In this document: positions 41,441-50,195 of the stretch, in pieces
Numbering within the stretch: position 1 is the stretch's first letter
Layout: the number at the start of each line of letters is the position of its first letter
Source of the DNA: JAIBJN01 sp963842305
GTDB lineage: Bacteria; Actinomycetota; Thermoleophilia; Gaiellales; Gaiellaceae
Direction of reading: 5' to 3'
Assembly (NCBI GenBank): GCA_963842305.1
Contig: CAWJFW010000007.1
Span: 1-64,000, forward strand
Length of the DNA stretch: 64,000 nucleotides
Position numbers and translations under genes: made by a program
Notes under the pieces: generated by a model
The model's database searches: none
The model's input: the letters and a program-made list of their open reading frames with translations, nothing else
Told to the model about the DNA's origin: nothing

Positions 41441-43213
41441 TTACACCTCCGGCGGGGGCCGGCCGTCCTCCTGGGCGACGACGCAGATGATCTGGCCGGT
41501 CGTGACGGGCTCGCCGGCGGCGACCGTTAGGCCGGTCACCCGGCCGGACCGGTGGGCGACGATCTCGTTCTCCATCTTCATCGCCTCGACAACGCAGATC
41601 ACCTGGCCCTCGCGCACGGTGTCCCCTTCCCTCACCTCGACGGCGAGGACGGTGCCCTGCATGGGGCTGACGATCGCCTCGCGAGCGGCGCCGTGGCGGA
41701 TCCCATCTCCAATGCGTGCGCGGCGGCGGCGCGCGAGCTCCGCGTAAGGCGGCTCCGGACGAAGGAGGGTCACCTCGAAGCGGCGGCCGTCCAGTTCGAC
41801 TCCGACCACCTCCTCGCGGACGTGCGCCGGCCCGAGCGGATTCGGTGCGGCCGCCTCCGCCTCGACGCCCGCGGCAATCGTCTCCACAAGTCCGAGGCAG
41901 GTCTCCCCCGCGACGAAGCACGGATGTTCGAGAAGGGCCCGGTGGAAGGGCAGAAGCGTCGCCACGCCCTCGATCCTGTACTCGCCGAGCGCACGCAGCA
42001 TGCGCAGGCGGGCCCGCTCCCGGTCGACGTCCCAAACAACGAGCTTCGCAACGAGGGGGTCGTAGATGCCCACCACCTCCGAGCCCGCCGCGACACCCGA
42101 GTCGACCCGGACCCCCGGCCCCGCGGGCTCCTGGTAGGCGGTGATCGTCCCCGGGGTGGGCAGGAACCCGGCCGCGGGATCCTCGGCGTTGATCCGGCAC
42201 TCGATCGCGTGTCCGGAAAGACGCACGTCCTCCTGCCCGAAGGAGAGGGGCTCGCCAGAGGCGACCAGCACCTGCTCGCGCACGAGGTCGATTCCCGTGA
42301 CGAGCTCGGTGACCGTGTGCTCCACCTGGATCCGGGTATTCATCTCGAGGAAGAAGTAGTTGCCCTCCCGGTCGAGAAGGCCCTCGACCGTTCCGGCCCC
42401 GCGGTAGCCGACGGCCCGCGCCGCGTCGACCGCGATCGCTCCGATCCGCTCGCGCAGCGCCGGCGCCACAGCCGGCGACGGCGTCTCCTCGACGAGCTTC
42501 TGGTGTCGGCGCTGGATGGTGCAGTCCCGCTCGCCCAGGTGGACGACCGTCCCGTGCGCGTCGGCGAACACCTGTATCTCGACGTGGCGCGGGTCTTCGA
42601 GAAAGCGCTCCACGTACACGGTCGCGTCGGCGAAGTAGGCCTCGCCCTCCCGCTGCGCGGAGGCGAGCGCCCGCTCGGCTTCGTCGGGGGAGCCGACGAT
42701 CTTGAGCCCCTTGCCGCCGCCACCCGCCGAAGCCTTGATCGCGAGCGGCCAGCCGTGCTCGTCCCCGACGGCGACGATCTCCGCGACCGAATCGACCGGC
42801 CCGGGCGTTCCCGGGATGACGGGCACGCCGGCAGCCTGCATCAGCCGCCGTGCCTCCACCTTCGAGCCCATCGCCTCGATCGCCTCCGGCGGCGGACCGA
42901 TCCAGACGATGCCGGACTCCTCGACCGCGCGCGCGAACGAGGCATTCTCCGCCAGGAAGCCGTATCCGGGGTGAATCGCGTCGGCATGAGCGCGGCGCGC
43001 GGCCGCGAGCACCCGCTCCTCGTCGAGGTAGCTCTCGGCGGGCGCGCCGGGGCCGAGCAGATACGCCTCGTCGGCCGAAGCGACGTGGAGCGAGCCGCGA
43101 TCGGCCTCCGAGTAGACGCCGACGGCCCTGATCCCGAGCTCGCGCAGCGTCCGGAAGACGCGGATCGCGATCTCGCCGCGGTTGGCGACCAGGACGGTCC
43201 GGAAGGCGCTCAT
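41441..43213 (-). CDS. Acetyl/propionyl-CoA carboxylase alpha chain (biotin carboxylase + BCCP)
   Basis: The 590-residue protein carries a biotin carboxylase (VLVANRGEIAIRVFRTLRELG, ATP-grasp loop KASAGGGGKGLKIV, GERDCTIQRRHQKLVEE, EMNTRIQVEHTVTE) and a C-terminal biotin carrier domain with the biotinylated Lys in EAMKMEN. It starts at ATG 43213. It would carboxylate biotin for a CoA-specific transferase; the carboxyltransferase at 53.7-55.3 kb is a good partner. BioY at 61.4 kb would supply biotin. Confidence 0.94.
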   Translation of the reverse strand: MSAFRTVLVANRGEIAIRVFRTLRELGIRAVGVYSEADRGSLHVASADEAYLLGPGAPAESYLDEERVLAAARRAHADAIHPGYGFLAENASFARAVEESGIVWIGPPPEAIEAMGSKVEARRLMQAAGVPVIPGTPGPVDSVAEIVAVGDEHGWPLAIKASAGGGGKGLKIVGSPDEAERALASAQREGEAYFADATVYVERFLEDPRHVEIQVFADAHGTVVHLGERDCTIQRRHQKLVEETPSPAVAPALRERIGAIAVDAARAVGYRGAGTVEGLLDREGNYFFLEMNTRIQVEHTVTELVTGIDLVREQVLVASGEPLSFGQEDVRLSGHAIECRINAEDPAAGFLPTPGTITAYQEPAGPGVRVDSGVAAGSEVVGIYDPLVAKLVVWDVDRERARLRMLRALGEYRIEGVATLLPFHRALLEHPCFVAGETCLGLVETIAAGVEAEAAAPNPLGPAHVREEVVGVELDGRRFEVTLLRPEPPYAELARRRRARIGDGIRHGAAREAIVSPMQGTVLAVEVREGDTVREGQVICVVEAMKMENEIVAHRSGRVTGLTVAAGEPVTTGQIICVVAQEDGRPPPEV

Positions 43214-43220
43214 GTCGGCG

Positions 43221-43226
43221 TATTCT
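43221..43226 (+). promoter_or_regulatory. -10 box of pgsA in a 19-bp divergent gap
   Basis: TATTCT ends 6 nt before the pgsA ATG at 43233, so pgsA is probably leaderless. Only 19 bp separate the two divergent start codons, so the carboxylase promoter must overlap pgsA coding DNA. Confidence 0.5.
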
Positions 43227-43232
43227 GCCCCC

Positions 43233-43772
43233 ATGACCTTCGCGGATCACTTGACGGTCGCCAGGGCGGCCTCGGTTCCGGTCGTGATCGTCCTCTTCGC
43301 CTGGGACTTTCCGAACCACGACTACTGGGCGACGGCGGTCTTCGCCGTCGCGATGGCGACCGACTGGGTGGACGGCTGGTGGGCTCGACGGAACAACCGC
43401 ACGTCGGACCTCGGCCGGATTCTCGACCCCGTGGCCGACAAGCTCCTGGTCATGACCGCGCTGATCATGCTCGTCGGCCGGGTACTGCCCGCGTGGATGG
43501 TTGCGGCCGTGATCGCCCGCGAGTTCCTCGTCACCGGGCTCCGTCTCGCAGCGCTCGAACGCGGCGTCGTGATCGGCGCCCGCGATCTCGGCAAGCTCAA
43601 GACGTGGGCCCAGGCGGTGGCAGCCGGCCTCGCCGGGCTGGCGGCCGGAGGGGCGTTCGACGACGTCGTCGCCTGGTGGGCGATGCTCATCGCGCTGATC
43701 CTGACGTGGGTCTCCGGTCTCGACTACGCCCGCAGCGCACCTCGACTCCTTCGTGGCCAGCAACCTGCGTAG
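43233..43772 (+). CDS. pgsA: CDP-diacylglycerol-glycerol-3-phosphate 3-phosphatidyltransferase (PgsA-like)
   Basis: This 179-residue membrane enzyme of the CDP-alcohol phosphotransferase family has the signature D-x2-D-G-x2-A-R...G-x3-D-x3-D visible as DWVDGWWARRNN...LGRILDPVADK. Four to six hydrophobic helices follow. The product is most likely phosphatidylglycerophosphate; phosphatidylinositol-type activity cannot be excluded by sequence. It overlaps the next gene by 20 bp. Confidence 0.9.
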   Translation: MTFADHLTVARAASVPVVIVLFAWDFPNHDYWATAVFAVAMATDWVDGWWARRNNRTSDLGRILDPVADKLLVMTALIMLVGRVLPAWMVAAVIAREFLVTGLRLAALERGVVIGARDLGKLKTWAQAVAAGLAGLAAGGAFDDVVAWWAMLIALILTWVSGLDYARSAPRLLRGQQPA

Positions 43773-44637
43773 CTTCAGCCGGGAAGACGTCCCGGCCGTC
43801 CTCGAGCTCTCCCGACGGGCGTTCGGCCGGCCCGAGGAGCAGGTCGGCAACCCGTTGTGGGCGTCGCTGGACGAGCTCGAGAGCGAGCTCTCCGACTGGG
43901 AGGAGCCGCCGGAGCGCACGCTGCTCGTCGACGACGAGGACGGGAAAGTCGTCGGCTTCGGCGGCGTCGAGGTGCCCAAGGCGTTTCCCCACGCCGACCT
44001 CTTCGGACCGCTGATTGCCCCGGGCTACCGCGGCCAGAGGCTCGGGAGCGAGCTGCTCGACGCCTCGGTCGCGATCGCCGTCGAACACGGCCGGCTCTCG
44101 GTCGTCGGCTCGGTTGGGCCCCGGAATCTCTCCGGCCGCCTGCTGCTCGAGCACAAGGGCTTTCATCCACGCGGTCCCGCGAAGGCGGTCTTCCGGCTCG
44201 CGCCGGAGGAGCACCGCGCGGCGACCGAGGGTCCGGAAGGCGTCGTGGTACGACGCGGCGGGGAAAGCGACCTCCAGCCCGCGCTCGCGCTCTACCACTC
44301 GACGTTTCCGGAGGGCGTCTTCCCCGACGAGGCCTGGCGCGACGGTCTGGCGAAGGGCTCCGTCTACCTCGCGGAGCGCGCAGGCGCGCGTCTCGCATTC
44401 CTCAACCTCGACCCCAACGACCGCTGGGCGTACCAGATCGGGGTCGTCGTGCAGGAGCGCTCGCAGGGCGTAGCGAGCTTCCTGCTCTCCCAGGTGCTCG
44501 AGCAGTACTGGTCGGAGCATCCGGGCGAGATTCTCGGCCTCTCCGTCGAGGCGGACAACGTCCCCGCGCTCAAGCTCCTCCGCCGCCAGGGGTTCGCCCC
44601 CTGGCTCGTGCTCCAGTCATACGAGCTCTGGTTGTAG
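43753..44637 (+). CDS. Tandem GNAT-domain acetyltransferase
   Basis: This 294-residue protein has two GNAT folds: the first has GPLIAPGYRGQRLGSELLD, the second IGVVVQERSQGVASFLLSQ with VEADNVPALKLLRRQGF. Double-GNAT proteins include mycothiol synthase (MshD), a family suited to actinobacteria, but the sequence is too divergent to assign that role. GTG 43753 start; translationally coupled to pgsA. Confidence 0.82.
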   Translation: MASNLRSFSREDVPAVLELSRRAFGRPEEQVGNPLWASLDELESELSDWEEPPERTLLVDDEDGKVVGFGGVEVPKAFPHADLFGPLIAPGYRGQRLGSELLDASVAIAVEHGRLSVVGSVGPRNLSGRLLLEHKGFHPRGPAKAVFRLAPEEHRAATEGPEGVVVRRGGESDLQPALALYHSTFPEGVFPDEAWRDGLAKGSVYLAERAGARLAFLNLDPNDRWAYQIGVVVQERSQGVASFLLSQVLEQYWSEHPGEILGLSVEADNVPALKLLRRQGFAPWLVLQSYELWL

Positions 44638-44675
44638 CCGGGTCGCTCGAGTTTGACGCAGGGCGAGCCCATGAG

Positions 44676-44689
44676 CGAACATGTGTTCG
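44676..44689. promoter_or_regulatory. LexA (SOS) box of dinB
   Basis: CGAACATGTGTTCG has perfect 5-bp arms CGAAC/GTTCG around 4 bp, matching the GAAC-N4-GTTC LexA box of Gram-positives and actinobacteria. It covers the predicted -10 (GAACAT, 18 bp downstream of TTGACG at 44653). LexA binding would block transcription directly. Confidence 0.85.
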
Positions 44690-45873
44690 TGCATGGCGCG
44701 GCGACGATCCTGCACGCCGACCTCGACGCGTTCTTCGCGTCCGTCGAGCAGCGCGACGACCCGCGACTCCGGGGGCGTCCTGTGATCGTCGGCGGCGGGG
44801 TCGTGCTCGCAGCGAGCTACGAAGCGAAGGCGTTCGGAATCCGGACCGCGATGGGCGGGCGGCGCGCCCTCCGGCTCTGCCCGCACGCCGTCGTCGTACG
44901 GCCGCGGATGGAGGCCTACGCCGAGGCGAGCAAGGCAGTCTTCCGCGTGTTCGAAGACACGACGCCGCTCGTCGAGGGGCTTTCGATCGACGAGGCCTTC
45001 CTGGACACGCGCGGAATGGAGCGGCTCGCCGGCAGCCCCAGCGAGATCGCCGCGCAGCTCCGTCGGGACGTACGCGAGCAGGTCGGCCTGCCGATCACGG
45101 TCGGAGTGGCGAGGACGAAGTTTCTCGCAAAGGTGGCAAGCGCCGTGGCAAAGCCGAACGGCCTGCTCGTCGTCCCTCCCGAGGGTGAGCTCGCGTTCCT
45201 CCACCCGTTGCCGGTCGAGCGGCTCTGGGGCGTCGGTCCCGTGACCGCCGAAAGGCTCCACCGGCTCGGGATCCAAACCGTGGCGCAGGTCGCCGCGTTC
45301 CCGGAGACCGCGCTGGCCACGATCGTCGGGCGGGCAGCCGGGCGTCACCTCCACGCGCTCGCGCACAACCGGGATCCCCGGCCGGTGGAGCGGCGCCGGC
45401 GTCGACGGTCGATCGGCTCGCAACGGGCGGGGAGGCCGGGGTCCGCGGAGGAGATCGACGCCGTCGTCATCGGGCTCGTCGACAGGGTGACCAGGCGGAT
45501 GCGCACTGCCGGGCGTGTCGGCAGGACGGTCGTCCTGCGCCTGCGCTTCGACGACTTCTCGCGCGCGACCCGCTCGCTGACGTTCGCGAGGCCGACGGCC
45601 GAGTCCCAGTCGATCCTCGCCGCCGTACGGGAGCTGGTGGTCACGGCGTGGCCCGAGATCCGCAACCGGGGCCTGACCTTGCTCGGTATCGCCGTCACGA
45701 ACCTCGACGACGAGCGCACCCTCCAGCTCGAGCTTCCGTTCTGGGAGCCGGGCTGGACGGCACTCGACGCCGCGCTCGACGAGGTGCGCCTGCGCTACGG
45801 AGCCGACGCGGTCAGGCGGGGCGTCCTGCTCGGGCGCGACACGGGAATCGCGATGCCGCTGCTACCTGACTAG
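44689..45873 (+). CDS. dinB: DNA polymerase IV (Y family)
   Basis: This translesion polymerase has the palm motif ILHADLDAFFASVEQRDDP, YEAKAFGIRTAM, LSIDEAFLD with catalytic Asp/Glu, and the thumb GVARTKFLAKVAS, then the little-finger domain. An in-frame ATG at 44671 would give six more residues, but the LexA box and a -10-like GAACAT fall after it, so GTG 44689 (leaderless) is preferred. No beta-clamp motif was checked beyond QLELPFW near the end, which resembles a QL(S/D)LPF clamp-binding peptide. Confidence 0.93.
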   Translation: MHGAATILHADLDAFFASVEQRDDPRLRGRPVIVGGGVVLAASYEAKAFGIRTAMGGRRALRLCPHAVVVRPRMEAYAEASKAVFRVFEDTTPLVEGLSIDEAFLDTRGMERLAGSPSEIAAQLRRDVREQVGLPITVGVARTKFLAKVASAVAKPNGLLVVPPEGELAFLHPLPVERLWGVGPVTAERLHRLGIQTVAQVAAFPETALATIVGRAAGRHLHALAHNRDPRPVERRRRRRSIGSQRAGRPGSAEEIDAVVIGLVDRVTRRMRTAGRVGRTVVLRLRFDDFSRATRSLTFARPTAESQSILAAVRELVVTAWPEIRNRGLTLLGIAVTNLDDERTLQLELPFWEPGWTALDAALDEVRLRYGADAVRRGVLLGRDTGIAMPLLPD

Positions 45874-46028
45874 TCCTGACTCTCGTCCTCCAGGAAGACC
45901 GACTCCTCCACCCCCGCTCGCCACCAGGCGCCGCGTGGGTCGTCCGGTTCGGCCAGCAAACGCAGCAGCGCGCGCTCGAGCGCCTCGCGCTCGTCAGGGG
46001 TCGGCTCGGGAGTCCAGCGCAGCTCCAC
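45870..46028 (-). CDS. Small acidic protein, unknown function
   Basis: This 52-residue frame from GTG 46028 reads ELRWTPEPTPDEREALERALLRLL, then GAWWRAGVEESVFLEDESQD. The regular helix and Trp pair argue for a real gene. TAGGCT 8 nt upstream (46037-46042, minus strand) predicts a leaderless transcript. It overlaps the dinB stop by 4 bp, tail to tail. The function is unknown. Confidence 0.6.
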   Translation of the reverse strand: MELRWTPEPTPDEREALERALLRLLAEPDDPRGAWWRAGVEESVFLEDESQD

Positions 46029-46049
46029 GGGGGAGAAGCCTAAAGCCTC

Positions 46050-47084
46050 ATGGAAGCCGCTCCGATAGAGCGGAGAATGAGGCGCGCCGCACTCCTCGCG
46101 ATCCTGGCCGTGCTCGTTTTCGGGATCGCTGCTCCCGCCGCAACAGCTTCCTGGGCCGACCCGCAGATCCGCGTCGTCGTCGAGGAGGGCGTCATGGGCC
46201 CCTCCGTCGACCGTTTCAGGCCGAAGGAGCCGCTCACGGCCGGCGCGCTCGCGCGGGCGATGGCGGCCGTGACGGGGGTCGACCGCGCCCCCGACCGCCC
46301 CGATCGGCTTGTCCGCATGCGCGAGCTCGAGCGCGCTCTCGTCCGTGCCGCCGACCTGTCCAACGTCGCGCGGCGCGTGCAGGCGGAGGTCCGGTCCGCA
46401 GGCCTCGAACCGCCGAGCCGGCTAGGCGTCGAGGTCGTCGCCCGCATGCTCGGCCTCCGCTACGACCACCCGAGCCAGGACGACGGCCTCGAGCTGCGTC
46501 CGCGCGACAGGGCCACCCGGGCCGAGACCGCCTACTCGTTCGCCAAGCTTCTCCAGCTGAGCGACTGGACCGTCCCGTACGTCGCGGACCGCGTGGAGAG
46601 CCTCGACCTGCCCCTGCTGACGGCCTGGCAACGGCGGGTCCTGACGCGCGCGGTCTCCTTTGTCGGCTTCCCGTACGTCTGGGGCGGGACGTCGGAACGA
46701 CGGCAAACTCTGTTCGGCGTCACGTCACGGGGCGGCTTCGACTGCTCGGGCTTCGCCTGGCGCGTCTACCGCCTCGAGACCTATCCGAGCGCGCCGCAGC
46801 TCCATAACGTGCTCCAGGGCCGCACCGCCTCGGCGATGGCCGGCGAGGTGCCCGCGTCGGCGCGCATCCGCCGCGCTGCGCTTCGGCCCGGCGACCTCGT
46901 CTTCTTCTCGGAGCGCGGTAAGGAGGCCCGCGCCCGTGACGTCTCCCACATGGGGATCTACGCAGGCCGAGGCTGGTTCGTGCACTCGTCGAGCCAGGGG
47001 ACGACGATGACAACGCTCACCGGCTGGTACGCCGAGCGGTTCGCCTGGGGTCGAAGGCCGCTCCGCGAGGCTGGTCTCGGCTAG
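46050..47084 (+). CDS. Exported SLH-like + NlpC/P60 peptidoglycan hydrolase
   Basis: The 344-residue protein has a signal peptide (ALLAILAVLVFGIAAPAATA), two S-layer-homology-like segments (DPQIRVVVEEGVMGPSVDRFRPKEPLTAGALA and LELRPRDRATRAETAYSFAKLL, in parts) and a C-terminal NlpC/P60 domain with catalytic Cys in GGFDCSGFAW and His in SHMGIYAG. It should cleave D-gamma-Glu-DAP bonds in the wall. ATG 46077 is an alternative start with a more usual signal length. Confidence 0.88.
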   Translation: MEAAPIERRMRRAALLAILAVLVFGIAAPAATASWADPQIRVVVEEGVMGPSVDRFRPKEPLTAGALARAMAAVTGVDRAPDRPDRLVRMRELERALVRAADLSNVARRVQAEVRSAGLEPPSRLGVEVVARMLGLRYDHPSQDDGLELRPRDRATRAETAYSFAKLLQLSDWTVPYVADRVESLDLPLLTAWQRRVLTRAVSFVGFPYVWGGTSERRQTLFGVTSRGGFDCSGFAWRVYRLETYPSAPQLHNVLQGRTASAMAGEVPASARIRRAALRPGDLVFFSERGKEARARDVSHMGIYAGRGWFVHSSSQGTTMTTLTGWYAERFAWGRRPLREAGLG

Positions 47085-47200
47085 CTCGGACGGGGGATGT
47101 GCAGGTTTTTTCTTCAATCCCTCGTCCGGGGGATGTGCGGTTGAGCCCGTGCTCGGATACTTCGGCAGGTCAGGCGTCCGATATCAACGGGAGAGATCAG

Positions 47201-47293
47201 ATGCTGCATTGGAAAGCGAAGCTGGCATACCTGCTCGTTGCGGCTACCGTCGTCGCGTCGTTCCTCGGCGAGGCCGAGGGCTGGCACTGGTAA
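47201..47293 (+). CDS. Tiny hydrophobic peptide upstream of the c-di-GMP gene
   Basis: This 30-residue frame has a basic start (MLHWKAK), a single hydrophobic helix (LAYLLVAATVVASFLG) and the end GEAEGWHW. GGGAGA precedes the ATG at good spacing, and its stop lies 9 bp before the GGDEF/HD-GYP start, so it may be translated in one operon. A conservation test would decide. Confidence 0.45.
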   Translation: MLHWKAKLAYLLVAATVVASFLGEAEGWHW

Positions 47294-47302
47294 GCCACGC
47301 TC

Positions 47303-49165
47303 GTGAAGCTCCGACCGATCCGCTCGTCCGAGAGCGCATCGGGTGATGCGGTGAGGCCGGGAGTCTCCAGAGAGACGGCCCGGCTTCTTCCGCTTCTGCT
47401 CCCGGTCACCCTCTCCGCCTGCGCGGCCTTGGCCGCCGCGGTCGTCACCTTCGGACTCTCGAGCCCGACGCTCGGCGTCATGGGCGGGGTCCTGGCCCTA
47501 GCGCTGGCCGCAACCTTCGTCGAGGCCTATCCCGTGCCGATCGAGGGAATCTCCTCCGGCGGCGTTTCGCTGACGGCCGTCTTCATCGTCGGCGCGGCGG
47601 TGGTCTACGGCTGGGCTCCGGCCGTCATGATCGGCTTCGTCGCCCGGGCGACGATCGAGCTCGTCCAGCGTCGTCCGGCCATCCGGCTCGCGTACAACGG
47701 CGCGGTCTACGCGCTCGCGGGCGGAGCCGCGGGCGCAGCGGCAGCGATTGCCGGCGACCGGGGCGGCATCGGCGGCCTCTTCGTCCAAGTCCTGCTCGCG
47801 GCGGCCGCCTTCTACGTGATCAACATCCTCCTGACCGCCGGCATCATCGCGCGCTGGTCGGGCGAGCCGTTCCTTCCGCTCCTCCGGCACTCGATCTACT
47901 GGACGGCCGTTCCCTTCTCGATCATGGCCTCGGTCAGCCTCATGCTGGCCGTCCTCTGGGAACGATCGCCTTTCCTCGCCACGGCTCTCGTCGGCCCGCT
48001 CGTCGCTATCGCGCTCTACCAGCGCTCGGTGCACAGCGCGCTGAAGGCGATGCGCCTGGCGTTGACCGACCCGTTGACCGGTCTGGGCAACCACCGCCAC
48101 TTCCACGAGCGGCTCCAGCATGACCTGGACAAGGCGCAGGAGGAGGGCTTCCCGTTGACCCTCTGCCTGCTCGACATCGACAACTTCAAGCTGGTCAACG
48201 ACCGATATGGACATCCAACCGGGGACAAGGTCTTGGCGCAGGTGGCGGCCCGCTTGCGTCAAGGGGGTGAGGCCTTCCGGCTCGGGGGCGACGAGTTCGC
48301 ACTCCTTCTCCCGAGGCGCGACGAGCACGAGGGTCTCTCGATCGCCCGCTCGATCATCGAGCGCATGGCGGAGACGGAGGTCGACCTCGGCGAGGTGCTG
48401 AACATGTCTGCGGGCGTTGCCACATACCCGCAGCACGGCGTCGAGCGCAGCGAGCTGGTCAGAGTGGCGGACAGCGCCCTCTATCTGGCCAAGGAGCAGG
48501 GGAAGAACACGGTGCGGGTCTACCGGCCCGACGTGATCGAGCTCACCGAGCTGCGCCGCCTCGCCGAGGGCCCCGACCGGGCCGCGCGCCTACGGGCGGC
48601 CGCAAGCCTTGCCCACGCAGTCGACGCGCGGGACGCCTACACCGGCAGCCACTCGTACATGGTCGGCGAGCTCGCCGCCCGCGTCGCCAAGCGCATGGGC
48701 CTCGACTCCGAGGCGATCGAGCTCGCCAGGCTCGCCGGCAGCCTGCACGACCTCGGCAAGCTCGCCATCCCGGAGGAGATCCTGCGCAAGCCGGGCCCCC
48801 TGAACGAGGCCGAACGCCTCGTCCTGGAGCGGCACCCACAGATCGGCTACCGGATGCTCGACTCCCTCGGCGTGGAGCCCGTCGCCTCCTGGGTGCTTCA
48901 CCATCATGAGCGCTGGGACGGCAACGGCTATCCGGAGCAGAAAGCCGCAGGGGAGATCCCGCTCGGCGCCCGCATCCTCTTCGTCGCCGACGCCTACGAC
49001 GCGATGACCACCGACCGCGTCTACCGCGGCCGTCTCTCCCACGAACGGGCGATCGCCGAGCTGGAGCGCTGCGCCGGCACGCAGTTCGATCCCGACGTCG
49101 TCGCCGCCTTCATGGACGAGTTCGACCAGCCCAGGCTCGAGCTCGTCGTTTCCGAGAGCGCGTAG
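47303..49165 (+). CDS. Membrane GGDEF + HD-GYP protein (c-di-GMP turnover)
   Basis: The 620-residue protein has an N-terminal membrane sensor of about six helices (residues ~30-235, MASE-like), a GGDEF diguanylate cyclase domain with intact RLGGDEFALLLP, and an HD-GYP phosphodiesterase domain with HDLGKLAIPEEIL and HHERWDGNGYPE. Both active sites appear complete, so it may both make and break c-di-GMP. No RXXD inhibitory site is obvious. Confidence 0.92.
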   Translation: MKLRPIRSSESASGDAVRPGVSRETARLLPLLLPVTLSACAALAAAVVTFGLSSPTLGVMGGVLALALAATFVEAYPVPIEGISSGGVSLTAVFIVGAAVVYGWAPAVMIGFVARATIELVQRRPAIRLAYNGAVYALAGGAAGAAAAIAGDRGGIGGLFVQVLLAAAAFYVINILLTAGIIARWSGEPFLPLLRHSIYWTAVPFSIMASVSLMLAVLWERSPFLATALVGPLVAIALYQRSVHSALKAMRLALTDPLTGLGNHRHFHERLQHDLDKAQEEGFPLTLCLLDIDNFKLVNDRYGHPTGDKVLAQVAARLRQGGEAFRLGGDEFALLLPRRDEHEGLSIARSIIERMAETEVDLGEVLNMSAGVATYPQHGVERSELVRVADSALYLAKEQGKNTVRVYRPDVIELTELRRLAEGPDRAARLRAAASLAHAVDARDAYTGSHSYMVGELAARVAKRMGLDSEAIELARLAGSLHDLGKLAIPEEILRKPGPLNEAERLVLERHPQIGYRMLDSLGVEPVASWVLHHHERWDGNGYPEQKAAGEIPLGARILFVADAYDAMTTDRVYRGRLSHERAIAELERCAGTQFDPDVVAAFMDEFDQPRLELVVSESA

Positions 49166-49192
49166 ATAGCCCGTAGCCCGCGCCGGGCGGCG

Positions 49193-49198
49193 TATCCT
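49193..49198 (+). promoter_or_regulatory. -10 box of the beta-propeller-like gene array
   Basis: TATCCT ends 6 nt before GTG 49205; a leaderless start is likely. It is the only promoter-like sequence seen for the three-gene array. Confidence 0.45.
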
Positions 49199-49204
49199 CG
49201 TCAG

Positions 49205-50195
49205 GTGCGGCGAGGCCTGACCGCAGCGGTCGTGGTGGTCGTCGCGGCGATCGCGGTCGCGGCCGGATTCGATGCGCTCCGGGGCGAGTCCGCTCCCGAG
49301 CCGGCGACGGAAGCCAGACCCGAGCCGCCGACGGCCTCGACGACCTCCGATCCCGAGGAGCCCCCTCCGCGGAAGAGCCGGGCGGCACCCTCTACTTCAC
49401 CGACGAGAAGTGCGCGCTGCAGGCGGTCGAGCTTCCCGGCTCGACCGAGGGGGAAGCACCCGGGTGGGACGAATGCCGCTTCGTCCTCTCCCCCACCGCC
49501 CGGCGCGTGGCAGGCAAGGGCTCCGGCTGGGATCCGCGCTCGGATCCCAACATCGGCCGGCTCTACGAATCCCAGGGCGGCCGGATCCAGGTCTCCACCA
49601 ACCAAGGCCCCCAGGGATCGCCGTTCTCCGGCGAGGCACCCGCCTGGCGCCCGGACGGCGCAATGACGTACTTCGCGCAGGGCGCGGTCAGGGCGTGGCC
49701 GGGCGGCGGTGTGGTCATGTCGCAGGGAGACCTGTTGCGGGCCATCGAGCAGACGCGGTGCCCGGGCTCGCCGGGTTCGACCGCGTCCGCGTGCTCGAGG
49801 CCGCATGGCTCGACCAGACCCGTCTGGCCGCGATCTCTCTTCGTGGACGGGCCCGAGCGGGAGCTGGGATGTGCTCGCGACGTTCGAGGACGGAAGCATC
49901 GCGGAGGCCTACGTCGACATCGCCGGGCAGCTTCGCGGACCTGCGGGCGAGCCCCACCGGCAAGTACATCGCCGCGCCGGCGTGGCACAGCGACGGCTTC
50001 ATTCTCGCGGAGCCCGGCCGCGGAGCAATCGGCCCCGACCCTGGGATAGTCGGGTACCGGGCGATCGCCTGGTCGCCAGACGAACAGTGGGCGGCGGTCG
50101 CCGCGGAGGGAGGCGTCTTCGTGTTACCGACCCGGGGCTGTCGGGCCCGCCGGAGCTCGAGCTCGCCTTCGACGCCCACGATCTCGACTGGCGCG
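49205..50195 (+). pseudogene. Beta-propeller-like exported protein, array member 1, several frame breaks
   Basis: The N-terminus (RRGLTAAVVVVVAAIAVAAGFDALRGES) matches that of the intact member at 51021. Fragments continue in changing frames: GGTLYFTDEKCALQAVELPG, APAWRPDGAMTYFAQGAVRAWPGG, FEDGSIAEAYVDIAGQL, GYRAIAWSPDEQWAAVAAEGG, AFDAHDLDW. Shifts fall near 49365, 49760, 49845, 49935 and 50128. So many breaks in one gene with intact neighbours suggests decay, although sequence errors are possible. The end is placed at the HDLDW block that ends the intact copy. Confidence 0.75.

Noticed and set aside
40455..43979. An 1174-codon open frame on the minus strand
   Set aside because: It joins the sucrase/ferredoxin-like gene to a frame antisense or out of phase with the biotin carboxylase and pgsA. 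The carboxylase is clearly encoded in another frame, so the long ORF is an effect of high GC.
47085..47200. Possible c-di-GMP riboswitch before the GGDEF/HD-GYP gene
   Set aside because: The segment has a direct repeat (CGGGGGATGTGC at 47091 and 47127) and a weak inverted repeat, but none of the conserved GEMM core blocks are visible.
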